64,000 nt of DNA from Gemmataceae bacterium (GTDB lineage Bacteria > Planctomycetota > Planctomycetia > Gemmatales > Gemmataceae), in assembly GCA_019636445.1 (NCBI GenBank), contig JAHBXO010000019.1, positions 1-64,000 on the forward strand, in the 5' to 3' direction. A program made the position numbers and the translations under genes. The notes under the pieces are model-generated. The model was not told the origin of the DNA and ran no database searches. It saw only the letters and a list, made by a program, of their open reading frames with translations. Below are positions 9,431 to 19,096 of this stretch, one piece after another (positions within the stretch are counted from its first letter, which is position 1; each line of letters begins with the position of its first letter).

Positions 9431-10552
9431 TCACAATTTCAGGAAGAGTTTGTGCTTCTCCAGATGGCGGACGAAGGCGTAGCAGAGGCCGAGCGACACG
9501 GCGAGGCCGATAAGGACGAACCATAACGGCGCGTCGCGGGGGACGAACGGCTTGACGGCGGAGTTCACGAGGCCGTGGATGATGTACCCGGCCAGCGCGT
9601 TCGAGCCGAGCGTGCGGAAGACGCCGAGTTGGATGCCGCGGAGGTCGGTGACGAACACGAAGAGGGCCAACACCGCGAGCGAGACGCCGGCGCCGAAAAG
9701 CGGATACGTCACGCTGCCGGACCGCTGACTCATCGTGAAGAGGTTGTTGGTTGGCGGTTTCCGGTCCACCGGTACCAGCGGCGGGGCGACTGGTTCGAAG
9801 CGGATCGCATATCTCCCTTCATCCATGTCCGACGGCGCGAGGTGCAGGCACGAGAGGCCGTAGGCGAGCGCCATGACGCCGGCGCCGGCGAGCGCGAGCT
9901 TGGCCATCAAGGTCCGTCGATCCGGAGTCGACTGGTAGGCGTCGTACGCCAGCGAGCCGGCAAGGAGCGGGATACTCCAGGTCAGGAAGCCGAGCGGTCC
10001 GCCGTCCACGCCGTTGGGGTGCGTGTTCACCCAGCGGTAGTACCACGCGTACGAGAGACCAAGATGAACGCCGCCGAACAGGACGGCGACCGCGATCCGC
10101 ACGCCGGGGCGCGCCCCGATCACCGGCAGCACGACCAGCGACGTGACCGCAATGTGCCCAAGCGTTTGGAAGAAATCCTGTTTCCACCAGCGCAGGAACG
10201 TCTCGTCGAAGGACTTCGCGTCGTCCCAGGATTTCCAGTTCGATCCGACGTTATGGACGGCGAAGGCGACGAGTAAAAGGGCCAGGTTCCGCCGCAGGGC
10301 GTGAATGCAGGCGGACGTCGCTCCGTGGCTCGCGCTGCGGCGCAGGAACGTCAGCCGGAACGAAAAGCCGACGGCGAAGAGGAACTGCGGCATGATCGTG
10401 TCGGCGTAGCTGCAGAAGGTGTGGTGGTGCGCGAGGAGGGGCAGCGTGGCCTTCACGACGGCGAACGAGCCGACGAAGTTGACGAGGAACATGCCGAGCA
10501 CGGTGTACCCGCGGAACTGGTCGAGCGACGCGAGGCGGGCGGGGTCGGACAT
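9431..10552 (-). CDS. DUF5009 / heparan N-acetyltransferase-like membrane protein
   Basis: 373 aa with about nine to ten hydrophobic segments. The N-terminus RLASLDQFRGYTVLGMFLVN matches the opening of DUF5009 (COG4299-like) proteins, related to heparan-alpha-glucosaminide N-acetyltransferase, which move acetyl groups across membranes. Substrate in bacteria unknown. Start ATG. Convergent with the dioxygenase gene, divergent from the serine hydrolase gene. Confidence 0.75.
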   Translation of the reverse strand: MSDPARLASLDQFRGYTVLGMFLVNFVGSFAVVKATLPLLAHHHTFCSYADTIMPQFLFAVGFSFRLTFLRRSASHGATSACIHALRRNLALLLVAFAVHNVGSNWKSWDDAKSFDETFLRWWKQDFFQTLGHIAVTSLVVLPVIGARPGVRIAVAVLFGGVHLGLSYAWYYRWVNTHPNGVDGGPLGFLTWSIPLLAGSLAYDAYQSTPDRRTLMAKLALAGAGVMALAYGLSCLHLAPSDMDEGRYAIRFEPVAPPLVPVDRKPPTNNLFTMSQRSGSVTYPLFGAGVSLAVLALFVFVTDLRGIQLGVFRTLGSNALAGYIIHGLVNSAVKPFVPRDAPLWFVLIGLAVSLGLCYAFVRHLEKHKLFLKL

Positions 10553-10553
10553 G

Positions 10554-10584
10554 GTTGACTCGATACGGATTCGTATCGTTCAAC
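10554..10584. promoter_or_regulatory. Possible operator palindrome in divergent promoter region
   Basis: Imperfect inverted repeat GTTGA-ct-CGATACG / CGTATCG-t-TTCAAC-like around a four-base centre, in the 70-bp gap between the divergent DUF5009 and serine-hydrolase genes. Position fits a shared operator; no regulator gene is adjacent. Confidence 0.3.
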
Positions 10585-10622
10585 CGTATCGAAAACTGGT
10601 CTTCCGTCGCGAGTCAGGAACG

Positions 10623-11822
10623 ATGAATACACCTTCCCGCCGCGCCTTCCTTGCGTCGTCCTTCGCCGCGCTCCTCGCCGGGCGTTCGACGGCGGGCGAT
10701 CCGTACGCACCGTTCGACAGGCTGATGGCCACCTTCCTCGTGGAGAACAAGGTCCCCGGTGCCACGCTCGCCGTCGCACGGAGCGGATCGATCGTCTACT
10801 CGCGCGCCTTCGGCTACGCCGACCGCGACGCCTGCGAAGTCGCGACGCCGGAATCGCTGTTCCGCATCGCGAGCCTCTCGAAGCCGGTGACGGCCGTCGC
10901 CATCCTGCAACTGGTCGAGAAGGGCAAGCTCGCGCTCGACGACAAGGTGCTGGACCGGATGCCGCTGAAGCCGCTCCTCGCGCCCGGCACGAAACTCGAC
11001 GATCGCTGGAAGCGCATCACCATCCGCCAGTGCCTCCAGCACACCGGCGGCTGGGACCGCAACCAATCGTACGATCCGATTGTGAAGGCGTGGGAGATCG
11101 CGAAGGCGTTCGATATGCAACCGCCCGTGACGCCCGAGCACGTCGTGCGCTACATGATGGGCCAGCCGCTCGATTTCGACCCCGGCGCGCGCTACGCCTA
11201 CTCGAACCTCGGCTACCTGATCCTCGGCCGGATTATCGAAGCGATCACGGGCCAGACGTACGAGAGCTACGTGCGGGAGCGAGTCTTCGCCCCGGTCGGC
11301 GCTTCGACGGCGAAGCTCGGCCGGGCGCTGTTGGAGCATCGGGCGAAGAACGAAGTGCGGTACACCGACTCGCGGAAGGGGACCGGGAAGTGCCTCTATC
11401 CGCCGCGGCTCGGCGAGACGGTCCCGACGGTGTACGGAGGAATGAACCTTGAAGCCTACGAGGCGCACGGCGGCTGGATCGCGACGGCGGAGGAAATGGC
11501 GAAGTTCGCGGACGCCTTCCACGACCCGAAGAAGTGTCCGCTTTTGAACGCGGCGTCGATCGCGACGATGGCGGCGCGGCCGGCCGGCAACACGGAGGAA
11601 GCCTACTACGCCCTCGGCTGGCTCGTCCGCGCCGCCGGCACCGGCCGGAACCACTGGCATACCGGCTACATCCCCGGCTCCGAAGCGATCCTCGTGCGCC
11701 GCTTCGACGGCCTGAGCTGGTGCGCGCTGTTCAACACCAACAACACGCCGGACGGGAAATCCCTGTCGGGCCGTATCGATCCGCTGATCCACAACGCCGC
11801 GGACGCGGTGGCGTGGGGATGA
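10623..11822 (+). CDS. Serine hydrolase, beta-lactamase class C/EstB family
   Basis: 399 aa from ATG 10623. The N-terminus has a twin-arginine-type signal (SRRAFLASSFAALLAG), so export folded via Tat is likely. The catalytic SxxK is SLSK at 84-87, the YxN motif is YSN at 193-195, and HTGYIPGS late in the protein stands for the third motif. The family includes D-aminopeptidases, esterases and penicillin-binding-like proteins; substrate not predictable. Its stop codon is immediately adjacent (0 bp) to the stop of the convergent kinase gene. Confidence 0.85.
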   Translation: MNTPSRRAFLASSFAALLAGRSTAGDPYAPFDRLMATFLVENKVPGATLAVARSGSIVYSRAFGYADRDACEVATPESLFRIASLSKPVTAVAILQLVEKGKLALDDKVLDRMPLKPLLAPGTKLDDRWKRITIRQCLQHTGGWDRNQSYDPIVKAWEIAKAFDMQPPVTPEHVVRYMMGQPLDFDPGARYAYSNLGYLILGRIIEAITGQTYESYVRERVFAPVGASTAKLGRALLEHRAKNEVRYTDSRKGTGKCLYPPRLGETVPTVYGGMNLEAYEAHGGWIATAEEMAKFADAFHDPKKCPLLNAASIATMAARPAGNTEEAYYALGWLVRAAGTGRNHWHTGYIPGSEAILVRRFDGLSWCALFNTNNTPDGKSLSGRIDPLIHNAADAVAWG

Positions 11823-12989
11823 TTATCCTCGCCCGAAAAGCCAGCTCCAGAAGGAACGGTTGCGGGCGGCCGGTGCGATGTCGGTGAGGCGTTGCGGCGG
11901 GGCCGCGGGCTTCTCGGCCGGCAGGCTGGCGGCGAACGTGACCCAGTCGGCGATCGGCAGCCACGGCTGGAGCGCCACGAGCAATTCGGAGGCGGATTGA
12001 TGGCGGCGCGCCGGCTCGCGGGCCCCCAGCTTCACGACCAGTTCGCCAAGCTGGCGGGGAACCTTGGGGTTGATGTCGCAGGGGTTCGGGATGTCCTTCA
12101 CCTGGCGCTCGGCCATCTTCTCGGTGGCGAGTCCGGGAAAGGGGGAACGTCCCGTCATGAGGGCATAGAGGGTCGATCCGAGGCTGTAGAGGTCGCTGCG
12201 GCCGTCCGGTTCGTTCCCCCAGGCCTGTTCCGGGGCGACGTGGTCGATCTCTTCGGCGTATTCAGTCGTCTTGATGCGTTTGGTGACATGCTTCCAGGGG
12301 TTTTCGAGCATGTGCGTGAGGCCGAGGTCGAGCAGCTTGACGCGGCCGTCGGGCGCGACGGCGATGTTGGCGGGTTTGATGTCGCGGTGGTAGAGGTGGC
12401 GATCGTGCGCGTGGCGCAGGGCGAGGGCGACCTGCGCGACGATCTGCGCGGCGCGGTCGGGAGCGAGCGGGCCGTTCTCCGCGAGCACCTTGTCGAGAGT
12501 CGGCGCGGCGATGTATTCGCTGACGACGAAGTGTGTGCCGCTGGAAAAGCCGAGATCCAGCACGCGGGCGACGTTGCGGTGGTCGACCTGCGCGGCGGTG
12601 CGGACTTCCTTGATGAAGGCGGAGAGGATGGTGTTGTCGGAGGTGCGGTCGGTGGGGAGCACCTTGAGCGAGACCTGTTTGCCGGAATCGCGATCGAGGG
12701 CGAGGAAGACCATGCCGACGCGGTCCTGGCGAATGCCGTTCTGGATCTTGTAGCGGTCGAGGATGAACCCCTGCGTCTTCCCCTTCAGCAGGTGCATCGC
12801 CTGGAATTTCGTGAGGAACTTCTTGCGGACCAGCAGGGCGGCGAGCTTGATCGGATCGTGAAAGGTCGTGTCGTCCACTTCGTTCTGCGTGATGAACGCG
12901 ACCAAATCGTCCGGGGGAAGGAGTCCGCTTTTGCGGACGGCGTCGAAGAAGGGCGAGCGAGGTAGGCGGAGGCGCGTGGCCGTTCCCAT
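11823..12989 (-). CDS. Ser/Thr protein kinase with degenerate glycine loop
   Basis: 388 aa from ATG 12989. An N-terminal ~75-residue helical region is followed by a Hanks-type kinase domain (about 78-345): VSLKVLP with Lys109, HRDIKPANI at 201-209, DLG at 221-223 in place of DFG, APE at 252-254. The glycine-rich loop reads NGIRQDRVGMVF and lacks the GxGxxG spacing, yet Lys, Asp and metal-binding residues remain, so activity is plausible. No transmembrane segment or extracellular sensor, so cytosolic. The tail ends in an aromatic-rich motif (FWSWLFG). An open frame running upstream to 14750 is antisense to lpxK and is rejected. Confidence 0.85.
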   Translation of the reverse strand: MGTATRLRLPRSPFFDAVRKSGLLPPDDLVAFITQNEVDDTTFHDPIKLAALLVRKKFLTKFQAMHLLKGKTQGFILDRYKIQNGIRQDRVGMVFLALDRDSGKQVSLKVLPTDRTSDNTILSAFIKEVRTAAQVDHRNVARVLDLGFSSGTHFVVSEYIAAPTLDKVLAENGPLAPDRAAQIVAQVALALRHAHDRHLYHRDIKPANIAVAPDGRVKLLDLGLTHMLENPWKHVTKRIKTTEYAEEIDHVAPEQAWGNEPDGRSDLYSLGSTLYALMTGRSPFPGLATEKMAERQVKDIPNPCDINPKVPRQLGELVVKLGAREPARRHQSASELLVALQPWLPIADWVTFAASLPAEKPAAPPQRLTDIAPAARNRSFWSWLFGRG

Positions 12990-13205
12990 GGAGAGTATCC
13001 CGAGCGAACACAAGCGGACGAAACGACGTGCGCCGGGGCGAGGCGGCACGGTAGGGTAGTTCACTTTTCCGATGTGCGGAGTTTGTTTTTGGGGTTCCGT
13101 CGGGGATTCGTTCGCGCCGAAGTGGGAATTTCGACACCGGCATCGAGTCGAGGGTGGGGATCGCGATTGACGGCGGTTGTTGCCGCGCGGTAGCCTTCGC
13201 GTATC

Positions 13206-14294
13206 ATGCGGCCGGAAACGTACCACGCGATCATACGCGGTCAGCGTCCGGGGTTGGGCGCGTTCGCGGCGCGGGCGGGTTTCCGGCTCGCGAGCTGGCC
13301 GTACGGGCTGGCGATGCGCGCCCGCAACGCCCTGTACGAGCGGGGTTGGAAGCGGGTGGTGCGTGCCCCGGTGCCGGTCGTGAGCATCGGGAATTTGACT
13401 CTGGGGGGGACGGGAAAGACGCCCTGCGTGGAATACGTGGCCGCCCGCCTGCGGGACCGCGGCCTGCGACCGGCGATCCTCAGCCGCGGCTACGGAGCCG
13501 AGCACCACCGCAACGACGAGGCGATGGTTCTGGAGGAAAACCTGCCCGACGTGCCCCACCTGCAAGGCCGCGACCGGGCGGCCTTGGCCATGACGGCCGT
13601 GGAGGAGCTGGACGCCAACGCGATCGTGCTCGACGACGGCTTCCAGCACCGGCGCCTGGCACGCGACCTGGACCTCGTGCTGCTGGACGCGACCGTGCCA
13701 CTCGCGCGCGAAGCGATCTTCCCGCGCGGGACGTTGCGCGAACCCGTCGCGGGCCTGCACCGGGCGCATGCGATCATCCTGACGCGCTGCGACCAGGCCG
13801 CGGATGTCGAGAGCCAGTTGGCGTGGCTGGCGAAGCGGTTTCCGAACAAGCCCGTGGTGCGAGCGGTTCATGCGCCACTCGAATTGATGGGCGGCGACGG
13901 GGTCGTGGAATCGTTGAGCGGCCTGAACGGCGCGCCGGTGGCAGCCTTCTGCGGCATCGGCAACCCGGACGCGTTTCGCGACACGCTGGCGCGGCTCGGC
14001 ACGAATGTGGTGGACTTCCGCGTCTTCCCGGATCACCACGCCTACACGCGCGAGGACGTGGCGGAACTGGCGCGATGGGCCGATACGTTGCCGACGGATG
14101 CGACCGTCGTGGCGACCCAGAAGGACTGGGTGAAGCTTCGAATGGACGATCTCGGCGGCCGGAGATTCCGGGCACTGCGGATCGGTTTCCGCGTGATTGC
14201 GGGCGAGTCGGAACTGGATGGATTGTTCGATCGGGTCTTTCCCGAGGAGATCGTCGAGAACGCCGAGGATGACGAGGACGAGACCGAAAACTGA
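13206..14294 (+). CDS. lpxK: Tetraacyldisaccharide 4'-kinase (LpxK)
   Basis: 362 aa. Phosphorylates the 4' position of the lipid A disaccharide at the inner membrane. The LpxK signature is clear: hydrophobic N-terminal region, [14 protein letters not shown] (Walker A at 63-73), then ILSRGYG and a DDGFQHR motif. The C-terminal ~15 residues are strongly acidic. First gene of a plus-strand operon with a GT9, two WaaP-like kinases and a GT4, a setting that supports lipid A/LPS-core synthesis. Start ATG 13206. Confidence 0.93.
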   Translation: MRPETYHAIIRGQRPGLGAFAARAGFRLASWPYGLAMRARNALYERGWKRVVRAPVPVVSIGNLTLGGTGKTPCVEYVAARLRDRGLRPAILSRGYGAEHHRNDEAMVLEENLPDVPHLQGRDRAALAMTAVEELDANAIVLDDGFQHRRLARDLDLVLLDATVPLAREAIFPRGTLREPVAGLHRAHAIILTRCDQAADVESQLAWLAKRFPNKPVVRAVHAPLELMGGDGVVESLSGLNGAPVAAFCGIGNPDAFRDTLARLGTNVVDFRVFPDHHAYTREDVAELARWADTLPTDATVVATQKDWVKLRMDDLGGRRFRALRIGFRVIAGESELDGLFDRVFPEEIVENAEDDEDETEN

Positions 14295-14363
14295 TCGCCG
14301 TCTCGTTTCGTCCATATGAGTTCTCCCCATCTTCCCCTGTGCAATCTGGAGTCGTTCGCACGG

Positions 14364-15431
14364 ATGCGACGGATCGCGCTGTTTCTGCCGAACTGGATCG
14401 GCGACGTGGTAATGGCCACGCCGGCGATCCGTGCCGTGCGCGCACGCTATCCCCGGGCCCGTCTCGTGGCCGTGGGCAAGCCCTACGTCGCCGAGACGCT
14501 CGCCGGCGCGCCATGGTTCGACGACCTGGTCCTGTGGGACAAATCCGGCCCGCCGCACCGCCGGTTTCGCGCCGTGCTCGGCCGGTTGTTGGACGAACGG
14601 CTGGATGCGGCCGTGCTGTTCCCGAATTCGTTCCGTACCGCGCTGCTGGCGCGACTCGCCGGAGCGCGGCAGGTCGTCGGGTTCGCCCGCTATTTCCGCG
14701 ATCCGTTGCTCACGAAACGGCTCTACCCCGCGCGCGGTCGCGACACGCAACCCAAACCATCACCGGTGATCGACGATTACAACAAGATCGTCCGCCTGCT
14801 CGACGTGCCCGACCCGGGCCGCCGTATGGAACTGTTCACGACTGCGGCCGACGAGACGGCGGCGGAGCGATTCTGGCTCCGCCACGGATTGAACCGCGTC
14901 GGCACCGTCGTCGGCCTGAATCCCGGTGGTGCGTTCGGTGCCTCGAAACACTGGCCGACCGATCATTTCGCGGAACTCGCCCGGCAGTTCGCATCCCGGC
15001 GCTCGACCGCGGTCGTCGTGCTCTGCGGTCCGGTGGAAAAGGACGAGGCCAATCGGATCGCCGAACGCGCCGGCGGCGCGGCTGTCATCCCGCTCGCGGG
15101 CGAAGACCTCTCGATCGGACTGACGAAGGCGATCGTGCGCCGGCTGAGCCTGCTGGTGACGACGGACAGCGGCCCGCGCCACTTCGCCGCCGCGTTCGAC
15201 GTGCCCGTCGTGTCGCTGTTCGGACCGACACATATCGAATGGACCGAGACGTATTTCCCGAAGGCCGTGCATTTGCAGCACAAATTGCCGTGCGGCCCGT
15301 GCCAGCGGCGGACCTGCCCCGAAGGGCACCACCGCTGCATGACGGAGCTTGGTGTCGCGGAAGTCGCGAATGCCGCCATGGGGTTGTTGGAGCGGTTCCC
15401 GTCCGGATTGGAGGTCCGCCATGTTGGTTAA
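14364..15431 (+). CDS. waaF: LPS heptosyltransferase-like GT9
   Basis: 355 aa from ATG 14364, which begins MRRIALFLPNWIGDVVMATP, the usual start of the family. An ATG at 14316 would add 16 residues without a ribosome site. GT9 features: GLNPGGAFGASKHWP in the nucleotide-sugar domain, TDSGPRHFAAAF and SLFGPTHIEWT for the acceptor/ADP-heptose region, and a Cys-rich segment (CGPCQRRTC) near the C-terminus seen in WaaF/RfaF proteins. Transfers heptose to LPS inner core in other bacteria; the sugar here is inferred. It overlaps the next gene by 11 bp. Confidence 0.87.
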   Translation: MRRIALFLPNWIGDVVMATPAIRAVRARYPRARLVAVGKPYVAETLAGAPWFDDLVLWDKSGPPHRRFRAVLGRLLDERLDAAVLFPNSFRTALLARLAGARQVVGFARYFRDPLLTKRLYPARGRDTQPKPSPVIDDYNKIVRLLDVPDPGRRMELFTTAADETAAERFWLRHGLNRVGTVVGLNPGGAFGASKHWPTDHFAELARQFASRRSTAVVVLCGPVEKDEANRIAERAGGAAVIPLAGEDLSIGLTKAIVRRLSLLVTTDSGPRHFAAAFDVPVVSLFGPTHIEWTETYFPKAVHLQHKLPCGPCQRRTCPEGHHRCMTELGVAEVANAAMGLLERFPSGLEVRHVG

Positions 15432-17007
15432 TTTGATGCCGCCGGCCGAGGGGATCGTGTTGCGCGATCCCGCGATCGTCGTCTCGCCGGAGGCGAAGGA
15501 CGAGTTGCCGGGCGGATTCGTCGTGGTGCATCCCCGCTACCGGTCCTGGCTGGCGAAGTGCGGACTGCGGACGGCGGACGACATTCTGAACCTGCCCGGC
15601 GAGATTGTCTCCGGTCACGCGAACCGGCATGTCCTGCAAGTGCGCATTCCGTCCGGCGGCGGCACGCGGTGCCTGTATCTCAAGCGTGAACATGCCGTGA
15701 ACTGGCGCATCCGCTTGCGGAACTGGCGCGACGGCTTTGGTCGCGTTTCGCGTGCCGAGCGCGAAGCGAAGGTGCTGGAGCGGTTGGAAGCCGCCGGCCT
15801 GCCAGGCCCGCACGGTGTCGCTTATGGCGAAGATGGCCGCGGCCGCGCGTTCCTGCTCGTCGACGAACTCACCGGCTGCCGCGAATTGCGGGAGGTCCTG
15901 GCCGACCCCGCGCTGGCTCCGATGGAACGCCGGACGCTGGCGAAGCGCCTCGGTGAATCGATCGCGGACCTGCACGCGGCCGGCTTCGATACGCCGGATC
16001 TGGCGGCGAAGCACGTGTTCGTGCGTCCGGGCACCTTCGCGGTGACCGTGCTCGACTGGCCATCGTCCCGACCGGGCCGCCCGATCGAACTGTCGGACCG
16101 GCTGGACGCCCTCGCGAGTCTGACGGCGTCCTTGGCGGAGTGGCTGGCCACGCCGCGCGAACGTCTCCGCGTCGTGCGGGCGTATCTCGCGCGGTCCCGC
16201 ACGCTGGCTACACGCCTCGCGCCGTTCGCCCACACCGTTGCCGCTCGCTCGAAGAAGTTCCTTCGGCGCTCGTCGATCCGAACACAACGTCAACCGGTGC
16301 ACCATCGGGCCGACCATCGACTCGTCTGGCTGGCCGGCGAGGCGGTCTGTGCCATTCCCGCCGTTGCGAAACACTGGCCGCGGCCGGTTCTCGCTCCGCC
16401 GTTCTACGATCCCGCCGCCGTGGATGGCGAACGGTTGGAAATCGCAACCTTTGCCGATCGACCGGCTCAGTTGCTTCGATTCCGGACCGTCGATCCGCTC
16501 GGACGCGCGGTCGCGTGGCTGCGCGGCAAGTCGTGGCGGTCCCCGGCCGCGCGGCTATCCCGATTGTTCTTCCACCTGCAGAATGCCGGTGTTCCCGTGC
16601 CGTCGCTCCTCGCGTTCGGCCAGCGCCCGGAACGCGGCCTCGCCGCCGATTCCTTCCTCGCCTATGGCCTGACGTCGGGCGCGCCCACCCTCGCCGATTG
16701 GATCGCGCGCCACCCCGCCGACCGTGAACGCCTCTTCGTTGAACTCGGCGGAATCTATCGAGCGGCGCACGAGGCCGGCTGCACGCTCGGGGCGGCTTCG
16801 CAATCCGCCTTCGTTCTCCTCGTGAACGGCCGGCCTCGACTCGTCGTCGACCCCACGCGCGGCGCGACGCTGCACCGCGACTGCCCGGATTCCCGGCGAA
16901 TCCGCGACCTGTGTACGTTCGCGCCCGACGATCGCGCCCTCGCGCTGGAAGGCTACGCCGACGCCCGCATCGCCGCGCTCGCCCAACGACGGGCGGCCCA
17001 CGCATGA
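15421..17007 (+). CDS. Two-domain WaaP/InaA-like lipopolysaccharide kinase
   Basis: 528 aa from ATG 15421, overlapping the GT9 gene by 11 bp. The protein looks like two kinase-like halves. The first (about 60-240) has RCLYLKRE as the Lys strand, FLLVDELTGC, LHAAGFDTPDLAAKHVFV in the catalytic-loop position and TVLDW. The second (about 330-520) has LEIATFADRPAQLLRFR, SFLAYGL and RLVVDPTRG. WaaP/InaA enzymes phosphorylate LPS core sugars. The catalytic-loop His-x-Asp is altered in both halves, so one or both may be pseudokinases. Stop overlaps the next start (ATGA). Confidence 0.75.
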   Translation: MLVNLMPPAEGIVLRDPAIVVSPEAKDELPGGFVVVHPRYRSWLAKCGLRTADDILNLPGEIVSGHANRHVLQVRIPSGGGTRCLYLKREHAVNWRIRLRNWRDGFGRVSRAEREAKVLERLEAAGLPGPHGVAYGEDGRGRAFLLVDELTGCRELREVLADPALAPMERRTLAKRLGESIADLHAAGFDTPDLAAKHVFVRPGTFAVTVLDWPSSRPGRPIELSDRLDALASLTASLAEWLATPRERLRVVRAYLARSRTLATRLAPFAHTVAARSKKFLRRSSIRTQRQPVHHRADHRLVWLAGEAVCAIPAVAKHWPRPVLAPPFYDPAAVDGERLEIATFADRPAQLLRFRTVDPLGRAVAWLRGKSWRSPAARLSRLFFHLQNAGVPVPSLLAFGQRPERGLAADSFLAYGLTSGAPTLADWIARHPADRERLFVELGGIYRAAHEAGCTLGAASQSAFVLLVNGRPRLVVDPTRGATLHRDCPDSRRIRDLCTFAPDDRALALEGYADARIAALAQRRAAHA

Positions 17008-17924
17008 CATCCACGCTGGCTCCCGTCCGGTTCGACATCCCCCGCACCGCGCTCGGCCGCTGGCTGCACGGGGGCCGTCGCCTCGTCGCGGCTCCGGATT
17101 TCGCGTCCTTCGCCGGCGATGATTGGGCCCTGAGAATCATGGACGACGTGTCGGCCACGACGCTACACGCCAAGCAGGGCCGTACCATCAGCCACTGGTC
17201 GCTCGCGAAGGCCGATGGTCGGATCTTGAACCTGTTCCTGAAACGGCACTATGTGCTACCCCGCTGGCAGGGCCTGCTCGCGGCGCTGCTGCCGCGCCGG
17301 ACCTTCTCCCCGGGCCTTGCCGAATGGGAGCACCTGTGCTGGGCGCGCGACCACGGGCTTCCCGTGGCGCGTCCGGTTGCGGCGGGAGAATTCCTCGGGC
17401 CGTGGGGCAAGTTGCAAAGTTTCCTCGCTGTCGAGGAACTGACCGGCATGCTGCCGCTCCACGAGGCGATCCCCCACGCGCTCGCGGTGCTGTCGCCTGC
17501 GGCGTTCGCCCGCTGGAAACGCGGCCTCGTCGTCGAACTCGCGCGGCTCGCCCGCGAACTTCATCGACGATCCACCTTCCACAAAGACCTCTACCTCTGC
17601 CACTTCTACCTGCCCCGCGCCGACTGCGAAGCCGTGCCCCCGTCGTTCAAGGGCCGCACGGTCATGATCGACTTCCACCGCCTCGCCCGGCACCGTCTTA
17701 CCCGACTCTGGTTCCAGGTGAAGGATCTCGCCCAGTTGCTCTTCTCGACCGACGGCGTGCCCGGCCTCACGGCCCGCGACCGCCTGCGGTTCTGGAAACT
17801 CTACCGGGCCGGCGACTGGAAGCCGGCCGCGCCCCCGCGGAGTTGGGTCCGCGCCGCCGTGGCTCGAAAATGGAAACTCTACCACCGCCACAACCAGAAG
17901 CTTCAACGGGAACGGACGCCATGA
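17004..17924 (+). CDS. LPS core kinase, WaaP/RfaP family
   Basis: 306 aa. The WaaP signature is intact: ELHRRSTFHKDLYLCHFYL (catalytic Asp in HKDLYLCHF) and VMIDFHRLARH for the metal-binding Asp, then VKDLAQLLFS. WaaP phosphorylates heptose I of the LPS inner core on the cytoplasmic side. It starts four bases before the end of the preceding two-domain kinase and ends four bases into the GT4 gene, so all are translationally coupled. Confidence 0.87.
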   Translation: MTSTLAPVRFDIPRTALGRWLHGGRRLVAAPDFASFAGDDWALRIMDDVSATTLHAKQGRTISHWSLAKADGRILNLFLKRHYVLPRWQGLLAALLPRRTFSPGLAEWEHLCWARDHGLPVARPVAAGEFLGPWGKLQSFLAVEELTGMLPLHEAIPHALAVLSPAAFARWKRGLVVELARLARELHRRSTFHKDLYLCHFYLPRADCEAVPPSFKGRTVMIDFHRLARHRLTRLWFQVKDLAQLLFSTDGVPGLTARDRLRFWKLYRAGDWKPAAPPRSWVRAAVARKWKLYHRHNQKLQRERTP

Positions 17925-19087
17925 ACGTCGCGCTCTGCCACCCCAGCGTCGTGCCCGCGCGCGGCGGCTGCGAAACCTACATCGGCGACCTCGCCCGACG
18001 ACTCGCGCGCGACGGGCACACCGTCTCGCTGTTCGCGAGCGCCTGGGACGCCGACGCGCTGCCGGCGTCCACGAACTTCTATCGCCTCGAGCCGCCCCGC
18101 GGACCGCGCTTCCTCCGCCCCTGGCGCTTCGCCACCGCTTGCGCCGCCGCCCTACGCGTCGTGAAGCCCGACGCCAGCATCGGCTTCGACAAGACCTGGG
18201 GGCAGGACGTGCTCTACCCCCAGGGCGGCCTGCACGCCGCCACCGCCGCGCACAACCTCCTCAAGTTCCCCGGCCGGTTCGCCCGAACATTCGCCTGGCT
18301 TGGCAAGCAGTTCGATCCGGCGCATTGGTCGTACTCGATGCTCGAACGCAAGCAGTATTTCGGCGAACTCCGGCCGACCATCCTCGTGAACAGCGAGATG
18401 GTGCGCGGCCACTTCGACCGTTACTACGGCGTCGTGCCCGGCAACGTCCGCGTCCTCCGCAGTGCGATCGATCCGCTGCGTTTTGTGGCCGAAGATCGGC
18501 TCAAACGCCGCGCCGAGGAACGCGATCGTTGGGGCGTCGCCCCCGAAACCGCCGTCGCGCTCTTCATCGCCACGAACTATCGACTCAAAGGTCTTGCGCC
18601 GCTGTTGAAGGCGCTACCGCACGTCCCGCGCACGCGGGACTTCCGCCTCGTCGTCATCGGCAGCGACGGCGTCGAGCCGTATCGCCGCCTCGCCACGCGG
18701 CTCGGCGAAGACGATCGCGCCCTCTTCCTCGGCTTCCGCAAGGACCCGAAGAACGCCTATTTCGCGGCCGATTTTCTGGCGCACCCGACGTTCTACGATC
18801 CCTGCTCACTCGTCGCGCTCGAGGCGCTGGCGTGCGGACTGCCCGTCGTGACGACACGCTACAACGGCGCGGCCGAATTGTTGGATCCATCGTTCGGTGC
18901 TGTCGTGCAAGACCCGCACGACGCCCGCGAACTCGGCGGCGCGATCGCGACGTTCCTCGACCCGGCCGTCCGTGCCGCCGCCGGACCCCGGGCACGCGAC
19001 GCCGCCCGTGATTGGACCTTCGAACACCACTATCGCGGCCTGATGGCGATCCTGAACGAAACGCGCGCCCTCAAACGGGCGGCGTAG
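17921..19087 (+). CDS. GT4 glycosyltransferase, WaaG-like
   Basis: 388 aa. The N-terminal GT-B domain opens MNVALCHPSVVPARGGCETY with a glycine loop; KTWGQDVLYPQGGLHA resembles the WaaG acceptor region. The donor domain carries VLRSAIDPLRF and, near 300, SLVALEALACGLPVVTT with the EX7E-type glutamate. Likely adds a hexose to the LPS core; donor inferred only. Last gene of the lpxK operon; its 3' end converges on the membrane-fusion protein gene nine bases away. Confidence 0.87.
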   Translation: MNVALCHPSVVPARGGCETYIGDLARRLARDGHTVSLFASAWDADALPASTNFYRLEPPRGPRFLRPWRFATACAAALRVVKPDASIGFDKTWGQDVLYPQGGLHAATAAHNLLKFPGRFARTFAWLGKQFDPAHWSYSMLERKQYFGELRPTILVNSEMVRGHFDRYYGVVPGNVRVLRSAIDPLRFVAEDRLKRRAEERDRWGVAPETAVALFIATNYRLKGLAPLLKALPHVPRTRDFRLVVIGSDGVEPYRRLATRLGEDDRALFLGFRKDPKNAYFAADFLAHPTFYDPCSLVALEALACGLPVVTTRYNGAAELLDPSFGAVVQDPHDARELGGAIATFLDPAVRAAAGPRARDAARDWTFEHHYRGLMAILNETRALKRAA

Positions 19088-19096
19088 GAAGACGAC

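Noticed and set aside
12990..14750. Long upstream frame of the kinase gene
   Set aside because: It is antisense to lpxK; high GC content keeps frames open on the opposite strand. The product is Arg/Gly-rich without domain character.
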